Assembly: GCA_900469475.1 (NCBI GenBank) | Contig: UBXG01000022.1 | Coordinates: 1 to 64,000, forward strand | DNA: 64,000 nt | Direction of reading: 5' to 3' | Source of the DNA: Hyphomicrobiales bacterium | GTDB lineage: Bacteria > Pseudomonadota > Alphaproteobacteria > Rhizobiales > Rhizobiaceae | In this document: positions 7,432 to 15,721 of the stretch, piece after piece | Numbering within the stretch: the stretch's first letter is position 1 | Layout: the number at the start of each line of letters is the position of its first letter | Notes under the pieces: model-generated | Seen by the model: the letters and a program-made list of their open reading frames with translations, nothing else | Database searches by the model: none | What the model was told of the DNA's origin: nothing | Made by a program: the position numbers and the translations under genes

Positions 7432-10400
7432 CTACCAGCTCACCTTGAAGCCGACCTTGGCGCCAGCGGAATTGCTGTCGCCGAAGTCGGCCAGGCTGGT
7501 TCGGGCAAATGCCTCGCCGTAAACCGTCGTCCTATCGCCGACGCTTAACGACCCGCCAAGTCCGACGCCGCCCCACAGCGGCTGGTTCTTGCTGACCAGG
7601 CTTGTTCCGGACACGTCGACCTGCGAGCTGTCGAGGAAATCATAATAGAGGTTGGCGATCCCATAGACATGCGAGCGGCTGACCTGGCCGGCGGCATTCT
7701 TCCATTCATTCTCGTAGTCGGCCGAAAGGCCGATCCTGCCGGTCAGCGATTGACCATCGTCAAGCGACACGCGGGCGCCGTACGGGTCGGTGAAGTCGTT
7801 GAACCGCACCGAGGAATAGCTGAGCTGAGCCTGGGGCGTGAGCGACCAGTTGTCCCGAAGCTGGATCTTCTGACCGGTCTCGATGCTTAGAGCGTAGCCA
7901 AAGCCGCTGTTACCGTCGGTGAGCTTTCTTCCGAGAGTTGTCGATGTGAGGTCGGTATCGTACCACGTGGCCTGCGCCTGGGCATCGGCATAGAAGCCGC
8001 TATTGCCGTACCAGGTGAGCGAGGCGCCGAGGCCATAGCCGCTGGCATCGATCGAGCCTGTGCCGAAGATCGACGAGACGTTCGACGAGATGGTACCGTA
8101 GTGAACGGAGGCCCCACCAATCAGCGCGCCGGCCTCGCTGTCGTAAAACAAGCCATCCAGGCCGGCCTCGAACTTCCACGTGGTAGCGTTGTAATCGGCT
8201 GCCGCGGTCGAAGTCTCAGGCTCGAATTTGCCATGAGCGGCCTCGATGCGAGCCCATATGGCCTTGCCGCCCGCCGGCGTCTGGTCGAGCACATCGGCAC
8301 CTTGCGGCATGGCCTCGCCATTGCCCCATGTTCGATTACCGATGCGTTGCTGCAGCGTGCCAAGCTCGTTGAAGCTCTGCAGGACACCGGAATAGGCCTC
8401 GTATAGCGGCACGCCCGGTGCATAAAGCGGCCGGGGATCGGCAGGACTGGTCGGAAGGGTATAGGTGGAGCGCAGATACCAGTCGCCGTCGGATGGCGTC
8501 GAGACGCCTCCCTTGTAGAGACGATAGGCATAGGCGCCGCCGATCACGGCCTGCTGGCCCTGGAACAGGTAATCGCCAGCCAAGTTGAATACACCGTTCG
8601 AAGCGCCCCCGACTTCAAGGATCTTGATGCCTTCCACCGTCTGCGCGCCAGGGCCGCCGACGTTGATGACCTCGACGGTGGTGGTGCCAGAGGTATTGCC
8701 GGTAACGACAAGCCGGTCGGTCGGCGAATTGTCGCCGCCGAGCTGCGACTCGATCTCCAGCGTGCCGCCGTCGCCCATATAGTTGCCTGCGACGGTCAGC
8801 GTGCCGATAGAATTGCCTGGCGCCACCGTGCCGCCGGCGAAGTTGTTGGTGTCGCAGACAGTGCCTATGCCCTGCAGGCGACCGCCGGAAAGCACGTTAA
8901 CGTCGCCGCACAGGCTGCCATTGACCGAGAGCGTTCCGGCCTCGATCGAGGTCGTACCGCTGAAGGCCGAGCTGTCGCCCGTAAGCCGGGTCAGGCCGGT
9001 GCCGATCTGGCGGATGGTGCCAGAGCCGGATATCACGCCGTTGAATATATATTTGTCGGTGCGGTCAAAAGCGAGTGTACCGTTGTCGGTGACATCGCCG
9101 ACAAGTGAACCGGTGGTGCCGCGGTTTCCGAGTTGCAGGGTACCCGCCTCGATCGCCGTACCGCCGGTGTAACTGTTGGCGCCGGTGAGAACGAGCGTGC
9201 CTGCGTCTGTCTTGACAAGCTGGCTGGTACCGGCAAGTTCGGATGCGATGGTGGCTGTGATACCAGATGAGGCACTGGTGCCGTCGCCGACGCGGATCGT
9301 CGCTGTCGATCCGATCAGGTCAATGGCGCCGCCCTGAATGACGTAGCCGTCGGTGATGAACTGCATGCCCGAAGCGGTCACTTGTCCATGGCTGTTGTCA
9401 ACCGTCACCGTGCCGGCCGCACCGGTAAAGACGGCAAAGCCGGCGTTGTCGTAGGGAGCATTGATCAGACCATTGCCGTCAGACCAATCGCTGTTTCCAG
9501 CCGAACTCTGCCAGATCCCGTCGCCGCCGTTGATAACGCCGTCAAATCTCCCACCGGAGCCGCCGTCCCAATAATTCAGCGTCAATCCGTTCGTATTGAC
9601 GAGATTCACCTGGTTGGCGATGGCGGTTTGCACGAAGTAATCCGGAGATGGGACGGTGCCGACCGTCAGACCGTTGTTGGTCAGCGAGCCAGCATAGTTG
9701 AACAGGCGGTAGATACCGGGGCTGAATGTGCCGCTCGGCGGGACAGTCACATTGAGTGTGCCATCCAGCGTCAGGTTGCCGCCGACCGTTGTCAGATCAT
9801 TAAGCGTGCCGCCTGGCACATTCGCCTGCCCTAAGCTGTAGTTCAGCACTGAACCGCTGGAAAGCGTCAGATTGCCGGCGATCGTCAGCGTACCTGGCGC
9901 ACCGTTTGCGGAACCGGGCGATAGCATCCCCCCGTTCGCGATCGTGACATTGCCACCGATCGTGCCGCGACCACCAAGGGTGGCGCCGTTGAGCACCGAG
10001 GTTAGGCCTGCCGCCCCGCTCTGGTTGCCGTCGACATAGAGACCGCCGGCCGATACGATGGTCGACCCGGAATAGCTGTTGGCGCCGGTCAGCGTCAGGC
10101 CCGCGGCTCCTGTTTTTGTGAAGCCGCCGACGCCATCGACCACACCATTGATGGTCAGGTCGCTAAGCGTCTCGAAAGTGCCGTTGCCGCCCCCCAACGT
10201 GACGCCTCGAGCAAGAGCAATGGCATTCGTATTGCGAAGTGTGCCGCCGTCGAGTGTCAGGTTACCGGACGCATCGCCAAGATTGGCGTCCGTCGTGAAC
10301 TGCAGCGTTCCCTGGTTGATGCGAGTGCCGCCCGTGTAGGTGTTGTTGCCAGTGAGCACGAGTGTGCCGAGATCGGTCTTGACGAGCTGCGAGCTGCCCT

Positions 10401-13400
10401 GGAGCACCGATGCGATGGTCGCGGTAAAGCCCGCTCCCGCCGTTGTACCGTCGCCGACGCGGATAATCGACTGTGGCCCGACCAGGGTGATGTTGTCGCC
10501 CTCAACGGTGTATCCGTTGCTTGCGAACTGCATGCCCGCGGCCTGCACCTGGCCATTGGTATTGTCGACCTGGACCGTACCCGCCGCGCCGCCAAATACG
10601 GCAAAACTGCCATTGGAGAACCGCGCGTTGACTTGGCCTGTGGCATCTGTCCAGTTGTCGCCGCCCGCGGCCCGCCACGTGCCGTTGCCGCCGTCGACAA
10701 GCGCGTTGGACTTGGGGCCAGCATCGCCGTCCCAGTAATTGAGCGTCAGGCCAGCGATGTTGACCAGATTGACCTGATTTGCGACCGAGGTCTGCACGAT
10801 ATAGTTCGGTGAGTTGTCGGCCAGACCGAGATCGGTCAACGTCCCGTCATAGCTGATGATGCGATAGATGCCCGGCCCGAAATTGCCTCCCGGCGTCTCC
10901 GACACATTCAAGAAACCGCCAAGGGTGAGATTGCCGTGCACGACCGTCAGGTCGTTATAGGGCCCGCCAACCACGCCCGCCTGCCCTAAATTGTAGTTGA
11001 GCGTGGCATTGGCGGCGAGGGTCAGATTGCCATTGACGATGAGCGTTCCCGGCGTCGAACCGACATTGCCCGGGTTCAGCGCACCATTATCCAGTACACT
11101 GACATTGCCGCCAATTGTGCCTGTGCCGCCGAGCGTGCCACCGGCCTCCACCGTGGTCGTCCCTGTCGCCGCTGATTGATCGCCGTTGACGATCAGCGTG
11201 CCCGAACGCACGTTGGTCGCGCCGGCATAACTGTTGTTTGCCGTCAGGATCGTGACACCGCTGCCGCTCTGGTCGAGGCCGCCGGTGCCGGAGATGAGCC
11301 CGGCAAAGCTGTAGGTGTTGTTGCGGTTGAAGGCGAGCGTGCCGTTATCGGCAACATTGCCGGTAATTGAGCCGCTCGCGCCGCCATTGCCGAGCTGCAA
11401 AGTGCCGGCTGCGATCGTCGTGCCGCCGGCATAGCTGTTGTCTGCGGCGAGTACGAGCGTGCCGGCACCGTCCTTGGTAAGCGCCCCCGCCCCGCCGACA
11501 GCGCTGCTCAGCGTCAGCGTTGTCAGATTGTCGGTGGCGAAGATGCCGCCGCCGGCGTTGAGCGTTGTCGAGCGGCTCGAGGCAAAGGACGCCGTCGTGT
11601 GAAGGGTGCCACTATCGAAGGCAAGCGCGCCGGCCGCATCTCCGAGGTTGGTGTCGGCAGCAACCTCGATGACACCCCCATTGATATTGGTGCCGCCCTG
11701 GTAGGTGTTGGTGCCGCCAAGCACCAGCGTGCCGGCATCCGTCTTGGTGAGCGCACCGCCGCCACCGATCGAGCCGTTGAGTGCGAGGGTGTCTAGCGTA
11801 TCGAAGGTGCCGCCGCCGGCGCTGAGCGTGACGGTGCGGTTCGACACAATGGCGGCCGTGTTGCGCAATATGCCACTGTCGAGGCTAAGAGCACCGCTAG
11901 AAGCGCCGAGATTGGTGTCAGCGGAGATCTGCAGGCTGCCGCCGTTGATTGCCGTGCCGCCGGTGTAGCCGTTGCTTCCCGACAGCACCAGCGTGCCGAG
12001 GTCGCTCTTCACAAGCTCGCTGCCGCCTGTCAGATTGGACGAAATTGTGGCAACATAAGAGGCGCCCGCCACCGAGCCGTCGCCGACGCGAATGATCGAC
12101 TGCGGTCCGACCAGTGCGAGATCCGCGCCCTGAACGAGGTAGCCGTCGGTCGCGAACTGCATGCCGGTTGCCTGCACCTGGCCGTTGGTGTTGTCTACCG
12201 TCACCGTGCCTGCGGCCCCTTGGAATATGGCGAAGCTCGCATTGGCGAAGGGCGCTGCAAAAAGACCGCTGGCGTCGGTCCAGTTCTGATCGCCGGAAGC
12301 CCGCCAAGTACCGCTGCCGCCATCGATGACGCTGTTGGAATGCGGACCGGTATCACCGTCCCAATAGCTCAGCGCCAGACCGGTCGAATTGACAAGGTTG
12401 ACCTGATTGGCGACCGCTGTCTGCACGAAATAGTTCGGATCCGTGACAGCAAGGCCGTTGTCAGTCAGCGAGCCATTGTAGTTGATGATGCGGTAGACGC
12501 CAGGGCCGAAGGTGCCGCCAGGGGTCTGCGTCACGTTGAGCGTGCCGTCGAGCGTCAGGTTGCCACCAACATTGATGAGGTCGTTGAGCGGGCCGCCCGG
12601 CACGTTGGCCTGGCCGAAGTCGACGTTGAGGTTCGAGGTGTTATTGAGAGTCAGCCCGCCTTTGATGGTGAGCGTCCCGGGGGCATTGCCGGCGCCCCCG
12701 GGGGCGAGCGTGCCGCCATTGGCCACGGCGACATTGCCGCCGATGACGCCCGTACCGCCGAGCGTGGCGCCGTTACCAACGGAAGTCTGTCCGGTAGCGC
12801 CTGATTGATCGCCATTGATGAGCAAGGCGCCGCCGATGATGCTGGTGGGTCCAGCATAGCTGTTGTTGCCGGTGAGGGTGGTCGTCCCAGTGCTGGTCTT
12901 GTTCACACGCCCAGTGCCAGAGATCGTCCCGCCAAACGTGTAGTCGCTGCTCAAGGCGAAGACAAGCGCGCCGCTGTTCGCCACGCTCGGCGTTGCCAGC
13001 GTGCCGTCTGTCACGCCATTGCCGATCTGCAGTGTCCCCGCGGAGATGGTCGTTCCACCGCTATAGCCGTGCGATCCTGTCAGGATCAATGTGCCGGCGC
13101 CGCTCTTCGAGAGCGTCTCGAAATTGGTGACGAAGGCGCCGTCGAGCGTGCGGTTGAAGCTGGTGTTCACCTGGAGCGCATCGGTGCCGGCGCCTCCGTC
13201 CACCCCCGCTCCGGCAATCGTCGCTAGACCGCTCAACAGGAAAGTGTCATTGCCGCTGCCGAGGTTCAACACGGCTGCGCCGGTGTTGAGCGAACCGGCG
13301 GTAAGATTGACAACATTGCCGCCTCCGCCCAGCGTACCGTTGCCGAGCAGCGTGCCGCCAGTGATGTTGATCGTGGCGCCGCCGGTCCCGCCGGTGAACA

Positions 13401-15285
13401 ATGTCTGGGCGCCACCGCCTGCCTGGACCGTTCCACCGGCGATGTTGAGCTTCGAGCCGGAGTTCATGGTGATCGTGGGCGTGCTTATAGCGGAGCTTCC
13501 TCCGCTGTTCTGCAGCGTGCCAGCGTTGATCGTGATTCCGCCGGTGCTCGTCAGGCTGTTGTTGTTGACCATCAAAGTTCCGGCATCGATTCGCGTCGCA
13601 CCGACAGAATTGCTTGCCGCGGTAAGTATCGTCGTGCCGGAGCCGATCTGATCGAGCAAACCGCTGCCCGAGATCAGTCCGGCAAAGGTGTAGGTGTCCG
13701 ACCGGTCGAATGCGAGCGTGCCGTTGTTCGTGACATCTCCCGCGATCGAGCCGAAGGTGCCGCCATTGCCGAGCTGCAGGGTACCCGCGGTGATCGTCGT
13801 GCCACCGGTATAGCCATTATTCGCGGTCAGGATGGTGGTGCCGGAGCCGATCTGATTGACCGAACCGCTGCCCGAGATCAATCCCGCGAAGGTGTTGGCG
13901 TCTGACCGGTCGAATGCGAGCGTGCCGTTGTTCGTGACATCGCCGGTGATCGCACCAGACGTACCACCGTTACCCAGCTGCAGCGTGCCCGCCGAGATCG
14001 TCGTGCCGCCGGTGTACACATTGTTGCCGGAGAACACCGCCGTGCCGGTGCCGATCTTGGTGAACGCACCCGTGCCGCTGAATGGCGACGCAGCGGTGAC
14101 ATTGAAGGCGCCTGTATCGAGTGTGAGCCCACCTGCGGCAATGTTCAGCCCGGTGCCGGCAAAACCGCTAATAAAGGCTGCGTTGCTCGCGGTGGCGCGC
14201 AGCGTGCCGCCGTCAAAGTTGGCCTGCGCCGTTCCTGGGCCGGCTGTCAGTGCTCCGGTGGAAAGGGTGCTACCGCCGGATACGCTGAGCGTGGCCGTTG
14301 AGGCCACACCGACGGTCATCGTCACCGCATTGGCGGTCGCCGTGGCACCGTTGGAAACCGTCAGCGTGCCGCTACCCCAGGCGCCGATGTTCAGTGCCGA
14401 GCCGGTGTTCAGCTGTGAGCCTGCACCGGCGATGGTTGCTACACCGGTTCCGTTGCTGCTGAGGGTGGCTCCCCCAATCGAAATCGTGCCGGTCGCTGTC
14501 ACCACAGCACCGTTTGTCACATTCAGCGTGCCACTGCCGCCGCCGCTGCCGCCCTGACCTCTGCCGACCGTCAGGGCTCCATTCACATTCCACTTGGATC
14601 CGCCGCCGGAAATATTGGCGGTGCTATTTGCGCCGCCAATTGCATATAGAGCTGCGAGTCCAGAGGTGAGCGTGCTGCCACCCGTAAGGTTTATCACCCC
14701 CGAACCCGAGACACCACTTTGGCCAAGATTCAGGTTCCCCCCTGCGGTAACGGTGGCCCCATTGGCAATGTTCAGCGTACCCGTACTGCCAGTGGCCCCG
14801 GCGACGGTGACGGCTGCCGCCGTAGACCAGGATGATCCCGGGCCCGTGACGGTGATGGTGGCATTGGTTCCCGTAGCACCCCCAACGAAATTGCTGCCCG
14901 TCGCAACGCTGGACGACAGCGTGCTCCCGTTCTGAATCGTGAGCGCGCTCGTGCCTCCCGTCATGCCCATCTGCAGGTTGCCGATCGTCGAACTCGCCGC
15001 GCCGGACACGCCCAGCACCGCGGGATTGGGCGAATTCGTGTTAATCGTCACCGTTGCGGTGCCGCTCGGGGCCGTGCCTGTCGACCAGTTGCTGCCGACC
15101 GTCCAATCGGTACTCGTCGTGCCCTTCCAGACTTGCGCGCTGACCGAGGCCGGCCAGCCGCACATGACCATCGCTCCCACGCTGACGCTGGCCAGCAGCG
15201 CGTAGGAACGGCGTCTCAGCCTGCTCCCAAAACGGCGACTACGGGTCTTAGTGTGCTGAACGAACTCGATCACAATCGACGACAT
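7432..15285 (-). CDS. Giant autotransporter with repeat passenger and C-terminal beta-barrel
   Basis: The 2617-residue protein is a classical type Va autotransporter. The N-terminus is an extended signal peptide, with a basic run (KTRSRRFGSRLRRR) before the hydrophobic core and cleavage after SVSAQ near residue 51. The passenger is built of glycine/threonine-rich autotransporter-associated beta-strand repeats (GTLVLTGxNxYTGGT and GTLQLGNGG) and should form a long beta-helix. Three copies of a block of about 250 residues (GDQS... to IRVGDG, with NYWDG inside) lie in the middle. The last 280 or so residues, from AIWARIEAAHGKFEP, form the barrel and end in a terminal tryptophan (FKVSW). The ATG has an AAGGAA ribosome site. 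Adhesion or aggregation at the cell surface is the likely role. Confidence 0.93.
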   Translation of the reverse strand: MSSIVIEFVQHTKTRSRRFGSRLRRRSYALLASVSVGAMVMCGWPASVSAQVWKGTTSTDWTVGSNWSTGTAPSGTATVTINTNSPNPAVLGVSGAASSTIGNLQMGMTGGTSALTIQNGSTLSSSVATGSNFVGGATGTNATITVTGPGSSWSTAAAVTVAGATGSTGTLNIANGATVTAGGNLNLGQSGVSGSGVINLTGGSTLTSGLAALYAIGGANSTANISGGGSKWNVNGALTVGRGQGGSGGGSGTLNVTNGAVVTATGTISIGGATLSSNGTGVATIAGAGSQLNTGSALNIGAWGSGTLTVSNGATATANAVTMTVGVASTATLSVSGGSTLSTGALTAGPGTAQANFDGGTLRATASNAAFISGFAGTGLNIAAGGLTLDTGAFNVTAASPFSGTGAFTKIGTGTAVFSGNNVYTGGTTISAGTLQLGNGGTSGAITGDVTNNGTLAFDRSDANTFAGLISGSGSVNQIGSGTTILTANNGYTGGTTITAGTLQLGNGGTFGSIAGDVTNNGTLAFDRSDTYTFAGLISGSGLLDQIGSGTTILTAASNSVGATRIDAGTLMVNNNSLTSTGGITINAGTLQNSGGSSAISTPTITMNSGSKLNIAGGTVQAGGGAQTLFTGGTGGATINITGGTLLGNGTLGGGGNVVNLTAGSLNTGAAVLNLGSGNDTFLLSGLATIAGAGVDGGAGTDALQVNTSFNRTLDGAFVTNFETLSKSGAGTLILTGSHGYSGGTTISAGTLQIGNGVTDGTLATPSVANSGALVFALSSDYTFGGTISGTGRVNKTSTGTTTLTGNNSYAGPTSIIGGALLINGDQSGATGQTSVGNGATLGGTGVIGGNVAVANGGTLAPGGAGNAPGTLTIKGGLTLNNTSNLNVDFGQANVPGGPLNDLINVGGNLTLDGTLNVTQTPGGTFGPGVYRIINYNGSLTDNGLAVTDPNYFVQTAVANQVNLVNSTGLALSYWDGDTGPHSNSVIDGGSGTWRASGDQNWTDASGLFAAPFANASFAIFQGAAGTVTVDNTNGQVQATGMQFATDGYLVQGADLALVGPQSIIRVGDGSVAGASYVATISSNLTGGSELVKSDLGTLVLSGSNGYTGGTAINGGSLQISADTNLGASSGALSLDSGILRNTAAIVSNRTVTLSAGGGTFDTLDTLALNGSIGGGGALTKTDAGTLVLGGTNTYQGGTNINGGVIEVAADTNLGDAAGALAFDSGTLHTTASFASSRSTTLNAGGGIFATDNLTTLTLSSAVGGAGALTKDGAGTLVLAADNSYAGGTTIAAGTLQLGNGGASGSITGNVADNGTLAFNRNNTYSFAGLISGTGGLDQSGSGVTILTANNSYAGATNVRSGTLIVNGDQSAATGTTTVEAGGTLGGTGTIGGNVSVLDNGALNPGNVGSTPGTLIVNGNLTLAANATLNYNLGQAGVVGGPYNDLTVVHGNLTLGGFLNVSETPGGNFGPGIYRIISYDGTLTDLGLADNSPNYIVQTSVANQVNLVNIAGLTLNYWDGDAGPKSNALVDGGNGTWRAAGGDNWTDATGQVNARFSNGSFAVFGGAAGTVQVDNTNGQVQAAGMQFASNGYTVEGDNITLVGPQSIIRVGDGTTAGAGFTATIASVLQGSSQLVKTDLGTLVLTGNNTYTGGTRINQGTLQFTTDANLGDASGNLTLDGGTLRNTNAIALARGVTLGGGNGTFETLSDLTINGVVDGVGGFTKTGAAGLTLTGANSYSGSTIVSAGGLYVDGNQSGAAGLTSVLNGATLGGRGTIGGNVTIANGGMLSPGSANGAPGTLTIAGNLTLSSGSVLNYSLGQANVPGGTLNDLTTVGGNLTLDGTLNVTVPPSGTFSPGIYRLFNYAGSLTNNGLTVGTVPSPDYFVQTAIANQVNLVNTNGLTLNYWDGGSGGRFDGVINGGDGIWQSSAGNSDWSDGNGLINAPYDNAGFAVFTGAAGTVTVDNSHGQVTASGMQFITDGYVIQGGAIDLIGSTATIRVGDGTSASSGITATIASELAGTSQLVKTDAGTLVLTGANSYTGGTAIEAGTLQLGNRGTTGSLVGDVTDNGTLAFDRTDKYIFNGVISGSGTIRQIGTGLTRLTGDSSAFSGTTSIEAGTLSVNGSLCGDVNVLSGGRLQGIGTVCDTNNFAGGTVAPGNSIGTLTVAGNYMGDGGTLEIESQLGGDNSPTDRLVVTGNTSGTTTVEVINVGGPGAQTVEGIKILEVGGASNGVFNLAGDYLFQGQQAVIGGAYAYRLYKGGVSTPSDGDWYLRSTYTLPTSPADPRPLYAPGVPLYEAYSGVLQSFNELGTLQQRIGNRTWGNGEAMPQGADVLDQTPAGGKAIWARIEAAHGKFEPETSTAAADYNATTWKFEAGLDGLFYDSEAGALIGGASVHYGTISSNVSSIFGTGSIDASGYGLGASLTWYGNSGFYADAQAQATWYDTDLTSTTLGRKLTDGNSGFGYALSIETGQKIQLRDNWSLTPQAQLSYSSVRFNDFTDPYGARVSLDDGQSLTGRIGLSADYENEWKNAAGQVSRSHVYGIANLYYDFLDSSQVDVSGTSLVSKNQPLWGGVGLGGSLSVGDRTTVYGEAFARTSLADFGDSNSAGAKVGFKVSW
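9281..10040 (-). repeat. Autotransporter internal repeat, copy C
   Basis: Encodes the third copy (in protein order) of a roughly 250-residue passenger block running from GNQSGAAG through PGIYRLFNYAG, LNYWDGGSG and GAAGTVTVDN to IRVGDG. It is the most diverged of the three, with small insertions around YRLFNYAGSL. Confidence 0.85.
10448..11200 (-). repeat. Autotransporter internal repeat, copy B
   Basis: Second copy of the passenger block, from NGDQSAATG through PGIYRIISYDG, LNYWDGDAG and GAAGTVQVDN to SIIRVGDG. The segment between copies B and C is short, about 400 bases. Confidence 0.85.
12077..12830 (-). repeat. Autotransporter internal repeat, copy A
   Basis: First copy of the passenger block, from NGDQSGATG through PGVYRIINYNG, LSYWDGDTG and GAAGTVTVDN to SIIRVGDG. 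Between copies A and B lie about 880 bases with two extra short beta-strand units (ADTNLG motifs), so the spacing is not uniform. Confidence 0.85.
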
Positions 15286-15721
15286 AGATATTCCTTATAT
15301 GCCAATGAATTCATTGCATTGAGGTGCAGATGCCCAACGACGGGCGGCCGGATGAGATCGTCGAGCGATTATCCGTATCGAGATTTTTTGAAATGCTTGC
15401 GGAGGCGTCGGCGCGACAACCAAGGCGTGCGTTTTCACGCAATTGGTCTTTGAACGTGAAGCTTCGCTGGGGATAAAGGGGCAGCACCAGAACGGTGCCA
15501 TCGGCTAAACGGGTTCGATTCCCACGATATTGCTTGCTATTACCAGACACATCGCAGCCTGCTCGGATTCCCACGCCGTACTCCAACGTTAAGCCTTTGG
15601 TAAACAATATCTTTCTCGAAGAATCGAATCTGGGCAGAAAAGCAGAAACCTGACGATCAGTATTTCAGAAAATTACTGTACGCACCAAAATATTGCTGAT
15701 TGTTTCAGAACAATTCGATCT
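15286..15721. other. Divergent intergenic region
   Basis: This stretch separates the leftward autotransporter from the rightward GGDEF-EAL gene and must hold both promoters. It becomes AT-rich from about 15600. I see no gene and no strong inverted repeat. Confidence 0.5.

Noticed and set aside
9281..12830. CRISPR-like repetition
   Set aside because: Repeats are long, in frame and protein-coding, with no short repeat-spacer pattern.
13091..14935. Long proline/valine-rich frames on the plus strand opposite the autotransporter
   Set aside because: They are antisense shadows of the repetitive glycine/threonine-rich coding sequence; they lack ribosome sites and domains.
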